Shown here one piece after another: positions 1-8,890 of a DNA stretch of 64,000 nt. The DNA lies in assembly GCA_918797485.1 (NCBI GenBank), contig CAKKNE010000006.1:248001-312000 (forward strand), written 5' to 3'. Below the pieces are notes generated by a model, which was not told where the DNA came from, ran no database searches, and saw nothing but the letters and a program-made list of their open reading frames with translations. The DNA is from Pelagomonas calceolata. Taxonomy: Eukaryota > Sar > Pelagophyceae > Pelagomonadales > Pelagomonadaceae. The stretch's first letter is position 1. The number at the start of each line of letters is the position of its first letter. The position numbers and the translations under genes are program-made.

Positions 1-2870
1 AGGCGACGTACAGCGGCGTCTGGCCGTCCTTGTCCGCCCGGTCGACCTTCGCGCCGTTATCTAGCAGCAGCCGCGCCGCGTCGACGTGGCCGTACCTGCA
101 GGCGACGTACAGCGGCGTCTGGCCGTCCTTGTCCGCCCGGTCGACCTTCGCGCCGTTATCTAGCAGCAGCCGCGCCGCGTCGACGTGGCCGTTCTCGCAG
201 GCGGCGTACAGCGGCGTCGCGCCGTCCTTCGTCGCCCGATCGACCTCCGCGCCTTTGTCCAGCAGCAGCCGCGCCGCGTCGACGAGGCCGTTCGCACAGG
301 CGGTCCATAGCGGCGTAACACCATTCTCCGTCGCCCGATCGACCTCCGCGCCTTTGTCCAGCAACAGCCGCGCCGCGTCGACGTGGCCCTCAGCGCAGGC
401 GACAAACAGCGGCGTCTGACCGTACTTGTCCGCCCGATTGACGTCCGCGCCTTTATCTAACAACAGCCGCGCCGCGTCGACGTGGCCGTTGTCGCAGGCG
501 ACGAGCAGCGGCGTCAATCTGTCCTCATCCGCCCGGTCGACCTTCGCGCCGTTATCTAGCAAAAGCCGCGCCGCGTCGACATGGCCGTTCTGGCAGGCGG
601 CATACAGTGGCGTCCGGCCGTCCTTCGTCGCCCGGCCGACCTTCGCGCCGTTGTCCAGCAGCAGCCGCGCTGCGTCGACGTGGCCCTTCTCGCAGGCGGC
701 GTACAGCGGCGTCCTGCCTTTCTGCCATCCCTCTGACACCGCCCGATCGACCGCTGCGCCGTTGTCCAGCAATAGCCGCGCCGCGTCGACGTGGCCGTTC
801 TTGCAGGCGTTGTACAGCGGCGTCCATCCGTCCTTGTCCGCCCGGTCGACCTCCGCGCCTTTGGCAGCGCGCCGCACCTCTTCCTCGCGCTGCCGCCGTG
901 CCTCCTCCTCCTCTTCCTCGCGAGCGGCTTTCGTCGCGGCGGCGCGGCGCGCGTCCTCATCATCATTTTCGATCCGAGACCCGTCGTCGAGCGCTTCGAG
1001 AAGCCCTGCGTTGCCGCCGAGGGCCCTCGTCAAATTGTAAATCCGGTGCGCCGAGCCCTTCACCTCGAGGAGCCGCGCGAGCGACAGTTGCAGCTCGCCC
1101 ACGAAGCCGGCGATCTCCACGTTCACGAGCACGTCGCGATAGCCCGAGTTCTCGACCGGCCTATTGATGCGATCCTTGGCGCGGCGGATCAAGAGATCGC
1201 CGCTCCTACCGAGCGCAAGAAGCTGAGCGAGGGCTTGCCCGCAGCTCACGAGGTCGTCGAACACGCCCGTCGCCCGCACCACGTCCACGACCCGTGCCAC
1301 GTCGTCGTCATAGTCGTCGTTCGCCTTGGCGCGAATCCGATCCTCTAGTTTCAGGGGCCCTTTCTTGTACGTGCCGCCGGCCTCCTCGACGATCGGCCGC
1401 AGCGTCGCGTGGAAGGCGTCGCTCGCATCTCCCGCGCGTGCGAGCAGCTCCTCCGCACTAGCAATGGCCACGGGCTGCCTCACGATCCCGTCAGGGGGCG
1501 CGAACGTCTCTTCGAGCTCGGCGCTCGCCATCTTGAGTTCGTCGATCGCCTCGCGTTCGGCACCGCGGACGCAGTCGTCCCAAGCCCTCGCATACGCGTC
1601 GGAGTCCTTCCGCTGTTCTTCGGCGAGGAGCTTGTGGACCTTGGCGAGCTCGGCCTCCGCCCGCGCCGCCCTGTCGAGTGCTCTGTCGTCGCGGGGCGCC
1701 GTGGATGGCGCGGCGACGGCTGCCTTCAGCAGCCAGTGGTCGAGGTGCGCCTCGACATTTTCGCTGCTGTTGAACTGCGGCCGAGGGGCCGGGTCGACGG
1801 TCAAGCAGCGGCTCGCCAGATCCAGGAGCTCCGGCGCGGCGACGCTGGCCGCGTCGGGGAGGGGCGGCGGCGGCGGCGGCACGCCGCTTGCGGCTCGGGC
1901 GACCAGCTCTTTGGGCGCGAGCTCGTCCCAGGGGGCCTTCCCAGAGAGGAGCTCAAGGAGCACGCTTCCGTAGGACCACGCATCACATTTTGTGGGCTGG
2001 ACGTCGGCTTCGTCGCGCAGCAGCTCCGGCGCCGCGTAGCGAGAGCCCGCGGCCGCGCGCTGGGTGGCGGCCGCGACGCCGCCCCCGAAATCCGAGAGCT
2101 TGCAGTGAACCGTCGACCGGTCCGCCAGGAGCACGTTCTCGGGGTGGAGACCGAGGTGTGAGATACCGTGCTGGTGAAGGAAGTCGAGGCCCAGCGCCAC
2201 GTCGCGGGCCGCGCGGACCGCGTCGAGGCGGTTTCTGCCGAGACCGTCGCGAATGCCCGCTGCCAGCGACGCCTTCGCCAGCTCCATGACGACGTTGAGC
2301 TCGCCGTCGACCGACGCTACGCCGTACATCTCCACGACGTTGGGATTCGGCAGCTCGCGCAGCGCGAAGAGGTCCGCAGGCGCCACGCGCGCGCGCGCGT
2401 CCGCGTCGCCCCGCGCCTTCGGCCGTTTAAGCGCGACGCGCATCTCTTCGCGGCGCGACCGCTGCCAGGTCGCTGCGCTGACCACGGTGCCGAAGCGGCC
2501 TTCGCCGACCGTCCGTCGATCTCGCGCCACCTTCTCGCCGTCGAGGCGCGGCGCATCCGCGGTCACGGCCGCGAGTTCCGGCGGCTCGACGTAGACCCGC
2601 GTGCGATCGCGGAAGCTGTCGTCGAGGATCTCGTCGGCGCGCGCGCGTAGGTGCCCGAGGGCCGAGACCACCTTCAGCTTGTCGAGCCGCTTCGGCGCGA
2701 CTTCGTCCACGTCCGCCTCTTCGAGCAGGAGCGCCGTCGCCGCGTCGAGCTCGTTCTCCCGGATGAGATCCACGACCACGGACGGCTTGCCGGCCTTCTC
2801 CGCGGCCTCGGCGAGGTCCTCCCAGCCCAGGTTCTGCACGCTGACCGTCGCTCCCCCGCCTTTCCCCATT
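1..2870 (-). CDS. SAM-like / protein kinase-like / RelA-SpoT-like / ankyrin protein (3' partial)
   Basis: The frame is open from an ATG at 2870 to the left window edge (about 956 codons), so the C-terminus is missing. Residues about 8-70 form a helical SAM-like region. Residues about 115-360 are a kinase fold: glycine loop VGEGRFGTVV, lysine strand VALKRPK, SDFGG, and YAAPELL and WSYGSVLLELL in the C-lobe. The catalytic loop reads HLGLHPENVLL where HRDLKPEN is expected, so the catalytic Asp is Gly and the domain may be a pseudokinase. Residues about 500-620 resemble a RelA/SpoT nucleotidyltransferase (RAKDRINRP, GYRDVLVNV, FVGELQLSL). A Glu/Arg-rich helix follows, then ankyrin repeats to the edge. 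Such kinase/RelA-like/ankyrin combinations are, to my knowledge, common in stramenopiles. Substrates are unknown. The domain order is read directly; the RelA label is by motif only. Confidence 0.85.
2..870 (-). repeat. 99-bp tandem repeat array encoding ankyrin repeats
   Basis: About nine near-identical 99-bp units encode 33-residue ankyrin repeats (core GHVDAARLLLDNGA, then DGQTPLYVAC). The unit near 710-735 carries a 15-bp in-frame insertion. Conservation at the DNA level, including silent positions, indicates recent expansion or homogenisation. The array runs off the left edge. Confidence 0.9.
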
Positions 2871-3352
2871 TTTATTGCTCTCCTCGCTGGATAGCTGCCT
2901 AATTTGTCATTCGGCTGCTCTCGCGGCTGTAGGTAGATGCCTGTGTTGAGTGAGGGCAGCCCACAGCGCCCGGTCCCACATGCAGAGGGTGGCAAGCAAA
3001 ACTCGGTTGTGGACCAAGGCGTTACGGAAACGCCAGTCTAGGAGTCAGTAGGGAGTCGTGACGAATAGGGCTCCCATTAGAAACTTAAGCGGGTTTTGTC
3101 TCTAAAAATTATACCCGGCCGCGTGGGCCGGCCCGCGGCGCCCAACCATCAAGTATCTGCGGTGGGGCGACGTCTACGTCGCGGGCGCGCTCGCGGAGCT
3201 CGAGCTCGGGCCGTCGGCGCGGAACATCGCCGGGGCAAGGCTTGCGGCAGAAAGAATCGTCGAGGGGGCGTTGTTGAAGGGGCGTGTGTAAGTTGTATTT
3301 CTGTTACATATCTAACGGGCTAGTCCTAGCGGCCGCACTGTCTGGGTGCGCG
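2871..3352. other. Intergenic interval upstream of the kinase-like gene
   Basis: This 480-bp gap separates the start of the kinase-like gene from the 3' end of its neighbour; both genes are on the minus strand. It should hold the promoter of the kinase-like gene. No full copy of the window's GCTAG palindrome is present, only a loose GCTAGTCCTAGC near 3320. It also contains a short coding-like stretch, listed separately. Confidence 0.5.
3106..3291 (+). other. Short coding-like open stretch, unassigned
   Basis: One plus-strand frame is open from a stop at 3103 to TAA at 3289 and contains IKYLRWGDVYVAGALAELEL followed by GPSARNIAGARLAAERIVEG. The composition is protein-like, unlike other frames here, but there is no ATG. 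It could be a terminal exon, a gene relic or chance in GC-rich DNA. I do not recognise a family. Confidence 0.25.
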
Positions 3353-5074
3353 TTAACACCCACCGCCACACCCACCGCCACACCCACCGTCACACCCACC
3401 GTCACACCCACCGTCACACCGCGCCAGACATAGTAGCGGGCATAGTAGTACCTGAAGTAGTACCCCGGCACCGGCGGCTAGTCCCCCGGCACAGGCGGCG
3501 ACGTAAATACCGCCACATCCTCGACGAGCTGCGCATAGTGAGCATCTTACAGTCGGGCAGCAAAAACAGCCGGAACGAAACCCGTCTGCGCTCGTCCAGT
3601 CATGCGTATTTCCGTGGGCGCAGCGCGTCGTGACTTCAAAAGTATTGCCGTGCTTACGCGCCAAGTGAAGGTCCCAGCATAGAGGAATAGGAATACAACC
3701 AGGAAGAATATGAATAGGCAGGAACATGATCGTCCAGCCCTTGGCTTGGTAGGAATTGCTGTCATGAGATATGATTTTTTCGCATGAGAAAGGGACAAAT
3801 GGAAAGCACGGAAAGCAGGTACAAAAGTTTCCAGCGAACGACCGCGCGTCGGGGAAAGCATGGCTTGGAGGACTCGAATGGCCCTCGGATAGACGTCCCT
3901 CGGGCTCCGGCACCGTCTCCACGCCCATCAGCGGGCCCGACGGCGCCCGCACCTCGCGCGTGCCGCCGGTCGGCGCCGGTCGCGCGGCCCGGGCGACGGC
4001 GAAGCTCAGGACGCGCCCGGGCCCCGCGGCGGCCGCCTGGAGCTCTCGAACGATGTCGTGGCCGTACGTATTCGGACCGCAGACGAATAACGATCGGCCC
4101 GGCGCTCGGATGCTGACGAGGCGGTTCCCGACGTCGACGCGGAACGCGAGGGGGCTCGAATGCGAGACTCGGACGACGCGGTGCGAGTTGCCGACGTCGA
4201 AGTGGAGCCCTAGCCGCCCCGCGGGGACCTCGATGTCGAGGGACGCTTCCAGGCGCATCGCCTGCACCGGCACCTCCTCGTCTGTGGAACCTGGTAGTGC
4301 CGGCACGCGGATCGTGAACGCCTCGCCCGCCGCGAGGCCCGCCGGGATGGGCGCGCGGATGCTGCGGCCGTCGGGGAGGGTCGTCGTCACCACGTCGCCC
4401 GCGGACGCGCCGGCCGGGCAGCTCACGCGCACGCGCAGGTCCGTGGCCGCGGCGTCGGCGTCGGGACGCGCGTCGGGAGCGTCGGGCGCCGCCGCGCGCG
4501 ACGGATCGGGCGCCGCCGCGGGTGGCGGCGGCCCCCCGAGCAGGATCGCGCGGCAGCGCGCGGCCCGCTCCTCGCTCGTGCCGCTCGTCTCCGCGACGCC
4601 GAGCTGGGCGCAGGCCGCGGCGAGGACTTGCACGTTCGTCCCCGTGAGGCGCAGGTGCGTCCGCAGGTCGTCGCACATGGTGGCAAAGGTCGAGACCTCG
4701 GGCGGCGGCGGCGGCGGCGGCCGATGGTCGGGCGCCGGCGCCCACACATAAAGCTTGTCGCCCGGCGCGCGGTAGCAGTGCGCGAGTTTGACCTGGTGGT
4801 CGAAGCGCTTCAGCACCGCGACCGAGCCGCAGAGCGACAGCACCGAGTAGCCCCCGGCGCGGGCGAGGTCCTTGAGGCCCTCGATCACATGATCCGCGCG
4901 CCAGTTCGGGATGTATTTGAGGTCCTTCTCCTGGTCCACGACGGCCACGTTAAAACCGAGGTGCTCGGTCCAGGCGCCTCCCTCTAATGCCGCGCCGTCA
5001 CCGATCTCGCGCCAGCGGAGCTCCGCGCGCAGGCGCTCGTCCTCTTCTTGCAGGCGCTCTAGGTCCGTCGCCAT
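3353..5074 (-). CDS. Protein with coiled-coil start, PDZ-like domain and Cys/Gly-rich tail
   Basis: A 573-residue protein starts at ATG 5074. Residues 1-20 are a short charged helix. A proline run (about 118-126) precedes a helical segment. Residues about 215-265 hold a pattern frequent in algal proteins: VSCPAGASAGDVV, then LPDGRSIRAPIPAG, then GEAFTIRVP. Residues about 280-375 look PDZ-like (RLGLHFDV, RLVSIRAPGRSL). The tail is rich in Cys, with a hydrophobic stretch (VLLQVLLCPLLCLAR), and ends in CDGGC-type repeats encoded by a 12-bp minisatellite. The region around residues 420-480 reads less like protein and may contain an unrecognised intron. Function is unknown; a membrane-associated scaffold is one possibility. 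The gene is divergent from the 5394 gene. Confidence 0.6.
   Translation of the reverse strand: MATDLERLQEEDERLRAELRWREIGDGAALEGGAWTEHLGFNVAVVDQEKDLKYIPNWRADHVIEGLKDLARAGGYSVLSLCGSVAVLKRFDHQVKLAHCYRAPGDKLYVWAPAPDHRPPPPPPPEVSTFATMCDDLRTHLRLTGTNVQVLAAACAQLGVAETSGTSEERAARCRAILLGGPPPPAAAPDPSRAAAPDAPDARPDADAAATDLRVRVSCPAGASAGDVVTTTLPDGRSIRAPIPAGLAAGEAFTIRVPALPGSTDEEVPVQAMRLEASLDIEVPAGRLGLHFDVGNSHRVVRVSHSSPLAFRVDVGNRLVSIRAPGRSLFVCGPNTYGHDIVRELQAAAAGPGRVLSFAVARAARPAPTGGTREVRAPSGPLMGVETVPEPEGRLSEGHSSPPSHAFPDARSFAGNFCTCFPCFPFVPFSCEKIISHDSNSYQAKGWTIMFLPIHILPGCIPIPLCWDLHLARKHGNTFEVTTRCAHGNTHDWTSADGFRSGCFCCPTVRCSLCAARRGCGGIYVAACAGGLAAGAGVLLQVLLCPLLCLARCDGGCDGGCDGGCGGGCGGGC
3357..3420. repeat. 12-bp minisatellite in the 3' end of a coding region
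   Basis: Five 12-bp units, CACCCACCGCCA or CACCCACCGTCA on the plus strand, plus a partial unit encode the terminal Cys-Asp/Gly-Gly-Gly repeats of the minus-strand protein above. The units differ by one C/T position. Confidence 0.9.
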
Positions 5075-5393
5075 GATGGGCAGCCCCCGCTTTGCCAGCG
5101 CGACTTAAATATATATCTTTGCTTTGCTTAGAGCTAGGCCGCCTAGCTACCCGGCCGCCGCGGGGGCTGCGTGACCGGACGCCCGCCCCGCCCTTTATTT
5201 TTGCGCAGATCTGCAGATTTGCGCGCGGGTCTTTCACAGCTCCCGTCTCCCGTCGCACGCAACAGGTGCTGTGGAGGCACCAGGCAGCCGCAGAGGTTGG
5301 TTCCGACGTCGCAAGGTGCTGTGGAGGCCCGGGGCCGGAAGCAGCAATTGATTCCGAAGTTGGGTGTGCCAGAGGGGCTGCCCAGCGCGCGCC
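5075..5393. promoter_or_regulatory. Divergent intergenic region with compact GCTAG palindrome
   Basis: This 319-bp region lies between divergent genes starting at 5074 (minus) and 5394 (plus). A perfect palindrome, GCTAGGCCGCCTAGC, sits at 5133-5147 and may be a compact relative of the element found upstream of other genes here. An AT-rich run (TAAATATATATC) is at 5105-5116, and GGTGCTGTGGAGG occurs twice near 5265 and 5315. Confidence 0.45.
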
Positions 5394-6299
5394 ATGCTGC
5401 TCGCCCGGGCGGCGCGGCCGCTGGCCCGCGCGCGCGCACTATCGACGCCGACCTTCACGCTCCACGCCTTCACCGACGGCAACGACCTCGGCTTCGGCCG
5501 CGGGGCGCAGTTCTGCATGCTCAATTTGAGACATGACGCCCTGTTCGCGGCTGACAACCCGGCCGCGCTCTACGCGGCGAAGTACGAAGCGCGGCGCGCA
5601 CGCATAAAGCGACTCTTCGAGAAGTTGGACTCACTGGAACTGGGCGCGCTGGACCGCGCGGCGCTGAGCAAGGGACTCGACGACATCGGATTGCCTGCGT
5701 CGCCGGAACGTCTGGATAGAGTGTTCAACCAGTTTGAAAGCGGGAGCGGCAACCTGGCGCTCGAAGGATTCGAGGCGTTCCTGGTCGAGACGTGGGGCTT
5801 TCCCCTGCACGTGGAATTCTCGTCCGAGCTCGGCTCGATGGGCCTGGGAGGCACGCAAGCGATTGCCTGGGTCGGCCGCACGGTGCCGGCGCACTTTGTT
5901 CTGCGCGCGCTGCGCCAGCTGTGGCCGTTGGATGTGGAGGACATCGCCATCCTCCGCAACGACGGGCCCAACCCAGATCTGGACCCGCAAAGGATGACCT
6001 TGCACGACAGAACGTACACGCCATCAGTCGGGAAAGATACAGCGACGGCGGGCGGGCTCGCGCGGACGCTGCTCGCCCAGGACCCACTCGACAAAGGCGG
6101 CTTCGTCGTCCGCGTCACGTCGACCGGCGGAGACGTGACGTACGTACCGCTCCGGGGACTCCGCTACAGCGGCGCCAAGCCGGCGGCCGTAGCCAACCCG
6201 GAGGTGACCGGCGTCGAGTGGGCATTGCGGTCTGGTTTGGGGGCCGTTGGTTTGGGCACCACCCTTTGGTTGGGTTTGGTGATTTTGAAGGGCGGCTGA
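5394..6299 (+). CDS. EF-hand-like, probable mitochondrial membrane protein
   Basis: I chose ATG 5394 over an in-frame ATG at 5364 because it gives a typical mitochondrial presequence: MLLARAARPLARARALS, Arg-rich with no acidic residues. That yields 301 residues. Residues about 60-130 look like a pair of helix-loop-helix units of EF-hand type (KRLFEKLDSLELGALDRAAL, then RVFNQFESGSGNLALEGFEA), but the loops lack most calcium ligands. The C-terminus has a hydrophobic segment (LGAVGLGTTLWLGLVIL) that could anchor it in a membrane. No enzyme family is recognised. Calcium binding is doubtful from the loop residues. Confidence 0.7.
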   Translation: MLLARAARPLARARALSTPTFTLHAFTDGNDLGFGRGAQFCMLNLRHDALFAADNPAALYAAKYEARRARIKRLFEKLDSLELGALDRAALSKGLDDIGLPASPERLDRVFNQFESGSGNLALEGFEAFLVETWGFPLHVEFSSELGSMGLGGTQAIAWVGRTVPAHFVLRALRQLWPLDVEDIAILRNDGPNPDLDPQRMTLHDRTYTPSVGKDTATAGGLARTLLAQDPLDKGGFVVRVTSTGGDVTYVPLRGLRYSGAKPAAVANPEVTGVEWALRSGLGAVGLGTTLWLGLVILKGG

Positions 6300-6368
6300 T
6301 CCGTAGCCCCATTTTGTTTCCGAGCGTCCGTGCGCTCCCGCGTTTCCTAGTATCATATGTATAAATTT

Positions 6369-6392
6369 GCTAGTGTCTTACAGGACGCTAGC
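6369..6392 (+). promoter_or_regulatory. GCTAG palindromic upstream element (copy 1)
   Basis: GCTAGTGTC, loop TTACAG, GACGCTAGC: a 9-bp dyad with one mismatch, 189 bp before the TRAPPC2 ATG and 70 bp after the previous stop. Confidence 0.65.
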
Positions 6393-6580
6393 TCGGCCGC
6401 TTTGGTGGAGTTGTCAAGGCCAGCCGCCAAGCGGGCCAGCTCTGCCCAATTTCACACGTGCGTGACGCCTGGCCAGCACTGGATCCCTCTCGTGGCGTTG
6501 CGCCAACGCCTGCCCGCGCGGCACCCTAACCTCGGCACCCAACAAGGCCAAAAAGCCAGCCGCAGCGCGCGACGCCAACC

Positions 6581-7003
6581 ATGGCCGCCAAGGACACAAC
6601 TTCAAAAATGTTCGTCGTCTGCGGTAGAGATGCGGACTTACTCTACGAGGCCGAGCTCAACGCCAATTTCGACGCGGAGTCCCCGACGGCGCATTTATCG
6701 CACTTCGTGCTGCACGCGGCGCTGGATAATGTCGATCATCTCATAGCGACGACGCCCGACGTGTATTTGAGGGTCGTGGACAATTTCAACGAGAAGCGCG
6801 TCTACGCGTTTTGTACCGGCGGACATGCGAAATTCCTACTGCTCCATGAAGGTAGAAACGAGGACGCCGTGCGCAATTTCTTCAATGATGTGTATGACAA
6901 GTACGTCCAGGCGCTGTTGAACCCGTTTTATGTGCCGGACTCGGAGCTCACATCGCCAGCCTTCGATCGAAGTGTGAGAGCTGCTGCCAAGAGGTATTTG
7001 TAA
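6581..7003 (+). CDS. TRAPPC2: TRAPP complex subunit 2 (sedlin family)
   Basis: The 140-residue length matches sedlin/Trs20. Family landmarks are FVVCGRDADLLYEAEL at the N-terminus, HFVLHAALDNVDH, YLRVVDNFNEKRVYAFCTGG, KFLLLHEGRNEDAVRNFFND and LNPFYVPDS near the end. TRAPPC2 is a small longin-fold subunit of the TRAPP tethering complexes that act in ER-Golgi and intra-Golgi transport. It is single exon, with the GCTAG palindrome 189 bp upstream. Its stop codon abuts the stop codon of the convergent MFS gene, so the two 3' UTRs must overlap. Confidence 0.95.
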   Translation: MAAKDTTSKMFVVCGRDADLLYEAELNANFDAESPTAHLSHFVLHAALDNVDHLIATTPDVYLRVVDNFNEKRVYAFCTGGHAKFLLLHEGRNEDAVRNFFNDVYDKYVQALLNPFYVPDSELTSPAFDRSVRAAAKRYL

Positions 7004-8398
7004 CTATGTGATCAGTAGGTCTCCCCCTAGTGGTGGTGTCCTTCTCCCCCGCGCAAGAGATGGTGGGGCGAGCAATGCTCGCACCTCGTGCTGCGCCCGG
7101 TCCTCATCCTCGATACCATGTGCTCTACCAACCAGCGAAAAGGCCACCGCCGAGGTCACCAGACAAATACAGACGCAGAGGAACAGCGGGTCCCTTACTT
7201 TTGCATCGCCGGGGTCGTGCGTCGACACGGCCCAGGGACCCAATGCGGCGACGGCCTGGTTGCAGACTAAGAGTAGCGCCACTTGTGTGCCCATGGATTT
7301 TGTAGGGACGTCTTCCACCAGTAACGACATGCCCGGTCCCAGCCAGCACTCCGACACGAGGATCAGGAGGAGTAAACACGTCAAAGATCCTCCAAAGGTA
7401 GAAGCGTACAGACACCCATAAGCCAGAGGGACCGCTAAGACGGCGCCGATCGCCGCGACGTCGCCGTGGGCCCCTTTGCGCCGCACGGCCCAGGCGTCGG
7501 CGATGTATCCCCCTCCTGAGGAGGAGGCGGCGCCGCACAGTAAGGTACCAAGGGCGTACGACAGCGAGAAGGCGACGGCGTCCTCCGGAAACGCTCTAGA
7601 ATAGTAGGTCGGCAGGTAGGTCCATAATGAGACGGTCGCGGCCATCCGCACGGACGTCGCGCCGTACAATCCTAACAGTCGCTTGACGCGCAGCACGTAG
7701 AGCACCGCTCGTCGCAGCGACACATATAAGCTGTCGGACGGGATGGTCCGCCTCGGCGGCCGGTCGACCACGAGCCACAGTAGCGCCGCGGCAAAAATAC
7801 CTACCACGCACGCCATCGTCGTCGTCTGGCGCCAGCCGACGCCCATGGCGAAGAGCAGCGAGAGTGTAGATAGAGCCGAGCCCGCATACGTCCCCATCGA
7901 ATAGCAGCCGTTCGCCGAGGCGCGCTCGTGCACCGCGTAGTGGTACGCCGTTACTGGATACGCGCACGGGGCGTTGAAGCCCTCCGCGACGCCCGTGATG
8001 AACCGCGCGAGCACAAGCATGGAAAACGAAGGATAGATGACGGGCAGGAAGCCTGCCAACGCCCAGGTCAAAGCGGCTCCGGCGTGCAACCGCTTGGCAT
8101 CGAGCCGATCCGCCAAATGGCCGGCAGCCAACCCAGACAGTGCGAAACACGTCGTGAAGGCGACGGACGCGAGCAGCCCGTACTGGCGGTCCGAGACACA
8201 CGCGGCATCTCTGATCGAGTAGTAGGCCGCGTCGGCGCCCGCGCGACACGTCTGGCACTCGCCGCACTCGTCGTTCTCGCACACATCACACACCGGCACG
8301 AAGGCCGCGTTCTCGCATTCTTTCAAACACTGAGGTGGGATGACGCTCGCGAGCGCGTAAATGAGGTTGCGCTGCCAGAAGTTCGAGGCGTTGGCCAC
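7004..8398 (-). CDS. Major facilitator superfamily transporter (spinster-like)
   Basis: About 464 residues with some 12 hydrophobic segments. The A-motif is present as GHLADRLDAKRLHAG (residues about 95-110), followed by MLVLARFITGVAEGFNAPCAYPV, the segment typical of spinster-like and organic-anion MFS carriers. A Cys-rich extracellular loop (CDVCENDECGECQTC) sits between the first two membrane segments. The given end at 8398 is a GTG. The frame continues upstream as LALAALTVANASNFW without an in-frame ATG before a stop near 8545, so the true start probably lies in an upstream exon. Substrate is unknown. Convergent with TRAPPC2, stop to stop. Confidence 0.8.
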   Translation of the reverse strand: MANASNFWQRNLIYALASVIPPQCLKECENAAFVPVCDVCENDECGECQTCRAGADAAYYSIRDAACVSDRQYGLLASVAFTTCFALSGLAAGHLADRLDAKRLHAGAALTWALAGFLPVIYPSFSMLVLARFITGVAEGFNAPCAYPVTAYHYAVHERASANGCYSMGTYAGSALSTLSLLFAMGVGWRQTTTMACVVGIFAAALLWLVVDRPPRRTIPSDSLYVSLRRAVLYVLRVKRLLGLYGATSVRMAATVSLWTYLPTYYSRAFPEDAVAFSLSYALGTLLCGAASSSGGGYIADAWAVRRKGAHGDVAAIGAVLAVPLAYGCLYASTFGGSLTCLLLLILVSECWLGPGMSLLVEDVPTKSMGTQVALLLVCNQAVAALGPWAVSTHDPGDAKVRDPLFLCVCICLVTSAVAFSLVGRAHGIEDEDRAQHEVRALLAPPSLARGRRTPPLGGDLLIT

Positions 8399-8890
8399 GG
8401 TCAGCGCCGCGAGGGCGAGCCGCCGCCGCGCCGGCGGCGGCCGCTGCTGGCGCCCGCTCTGGAACTCCGTCGTGTTTTGGTGTCCTTTCGGGTGCCGCTG
8501 CCCACGGCGCTCTTCCAGCTCCCAGCGCTGGATTTTCCCCTAGCACCGGCTGCCCCCGGCGTCGGAGTACCGGTGCGCGTGCGTGCGACGAGCTGTGCCG
8601 CCGCCGACACGCCGCAACGCCCCCAAAACGCACGATGTTTGAGGCTGGAAACCCGTATTTTCGCCTGAATTGCAGCTGAGGTTGAACGTCGCGAGAAGCG
8701 CTATTTTTTGCCTTCATGGGCAAGGGACGTGTCCGGAGTTGGCCCAGGACCGACGCGGGGTGAAGAAGTCGCGCTCGCGCTCGGACGCGGCGGCCGTGCG
8801 CAACACTGGAGCATGAATAAATCCCCGGCCGGCGCATCGACCATTCCCAATTACAAGAAACACATTATATATTACAAATTCGCCCGCCGC
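8399..8890. other. Intergenic / probable 5' region of the MFS gene
   Basis: About the first 145 bp (8399-8545) continue the MFS reading frame and probably belong to the coding region. A minus-strand ATG near 8716 (MKAKNSASRDVQP...) could be its first exon, but I could not place an intron with confidence. The rest is the 3' flank of the metallopeptidase gene. No GCTAG palindrome is visible. Confidence 0.35.

Noticed and set aside
2-870. CRISPR-like regular repeats
   Set aside because: The 99-bp units are contiguous coding repeats without unique spacers, in a eukaryotic gene.
30-1040. Plus-strand open frames with Ser/Ala/Arg-rich repeats
   Set aside because: They are the antisense of the ankyrin repeats; the minus strand gives a coherent ankyrin consensus in register.
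3346-3633. Plus-strand frame with a Thr-His-Arg repeat
   Set aside because: It is produced by the 12-bp minisatellite of the minus-strand gene; no supporting context.
6369-6392. GCTAG palindromes as rho-independent-type terminators
   Set aside because: They occur mainly upstream of start codons, in both orientations, usually without a T-run, and in divergent promoters where no gene ends.
8286-8837. A separate minus-strand gene upstream of the MFS transporter
   Set aside because: The product is Arg/Ala-rich without motif; the region is better explained as the transporter's 5' part in another frame.
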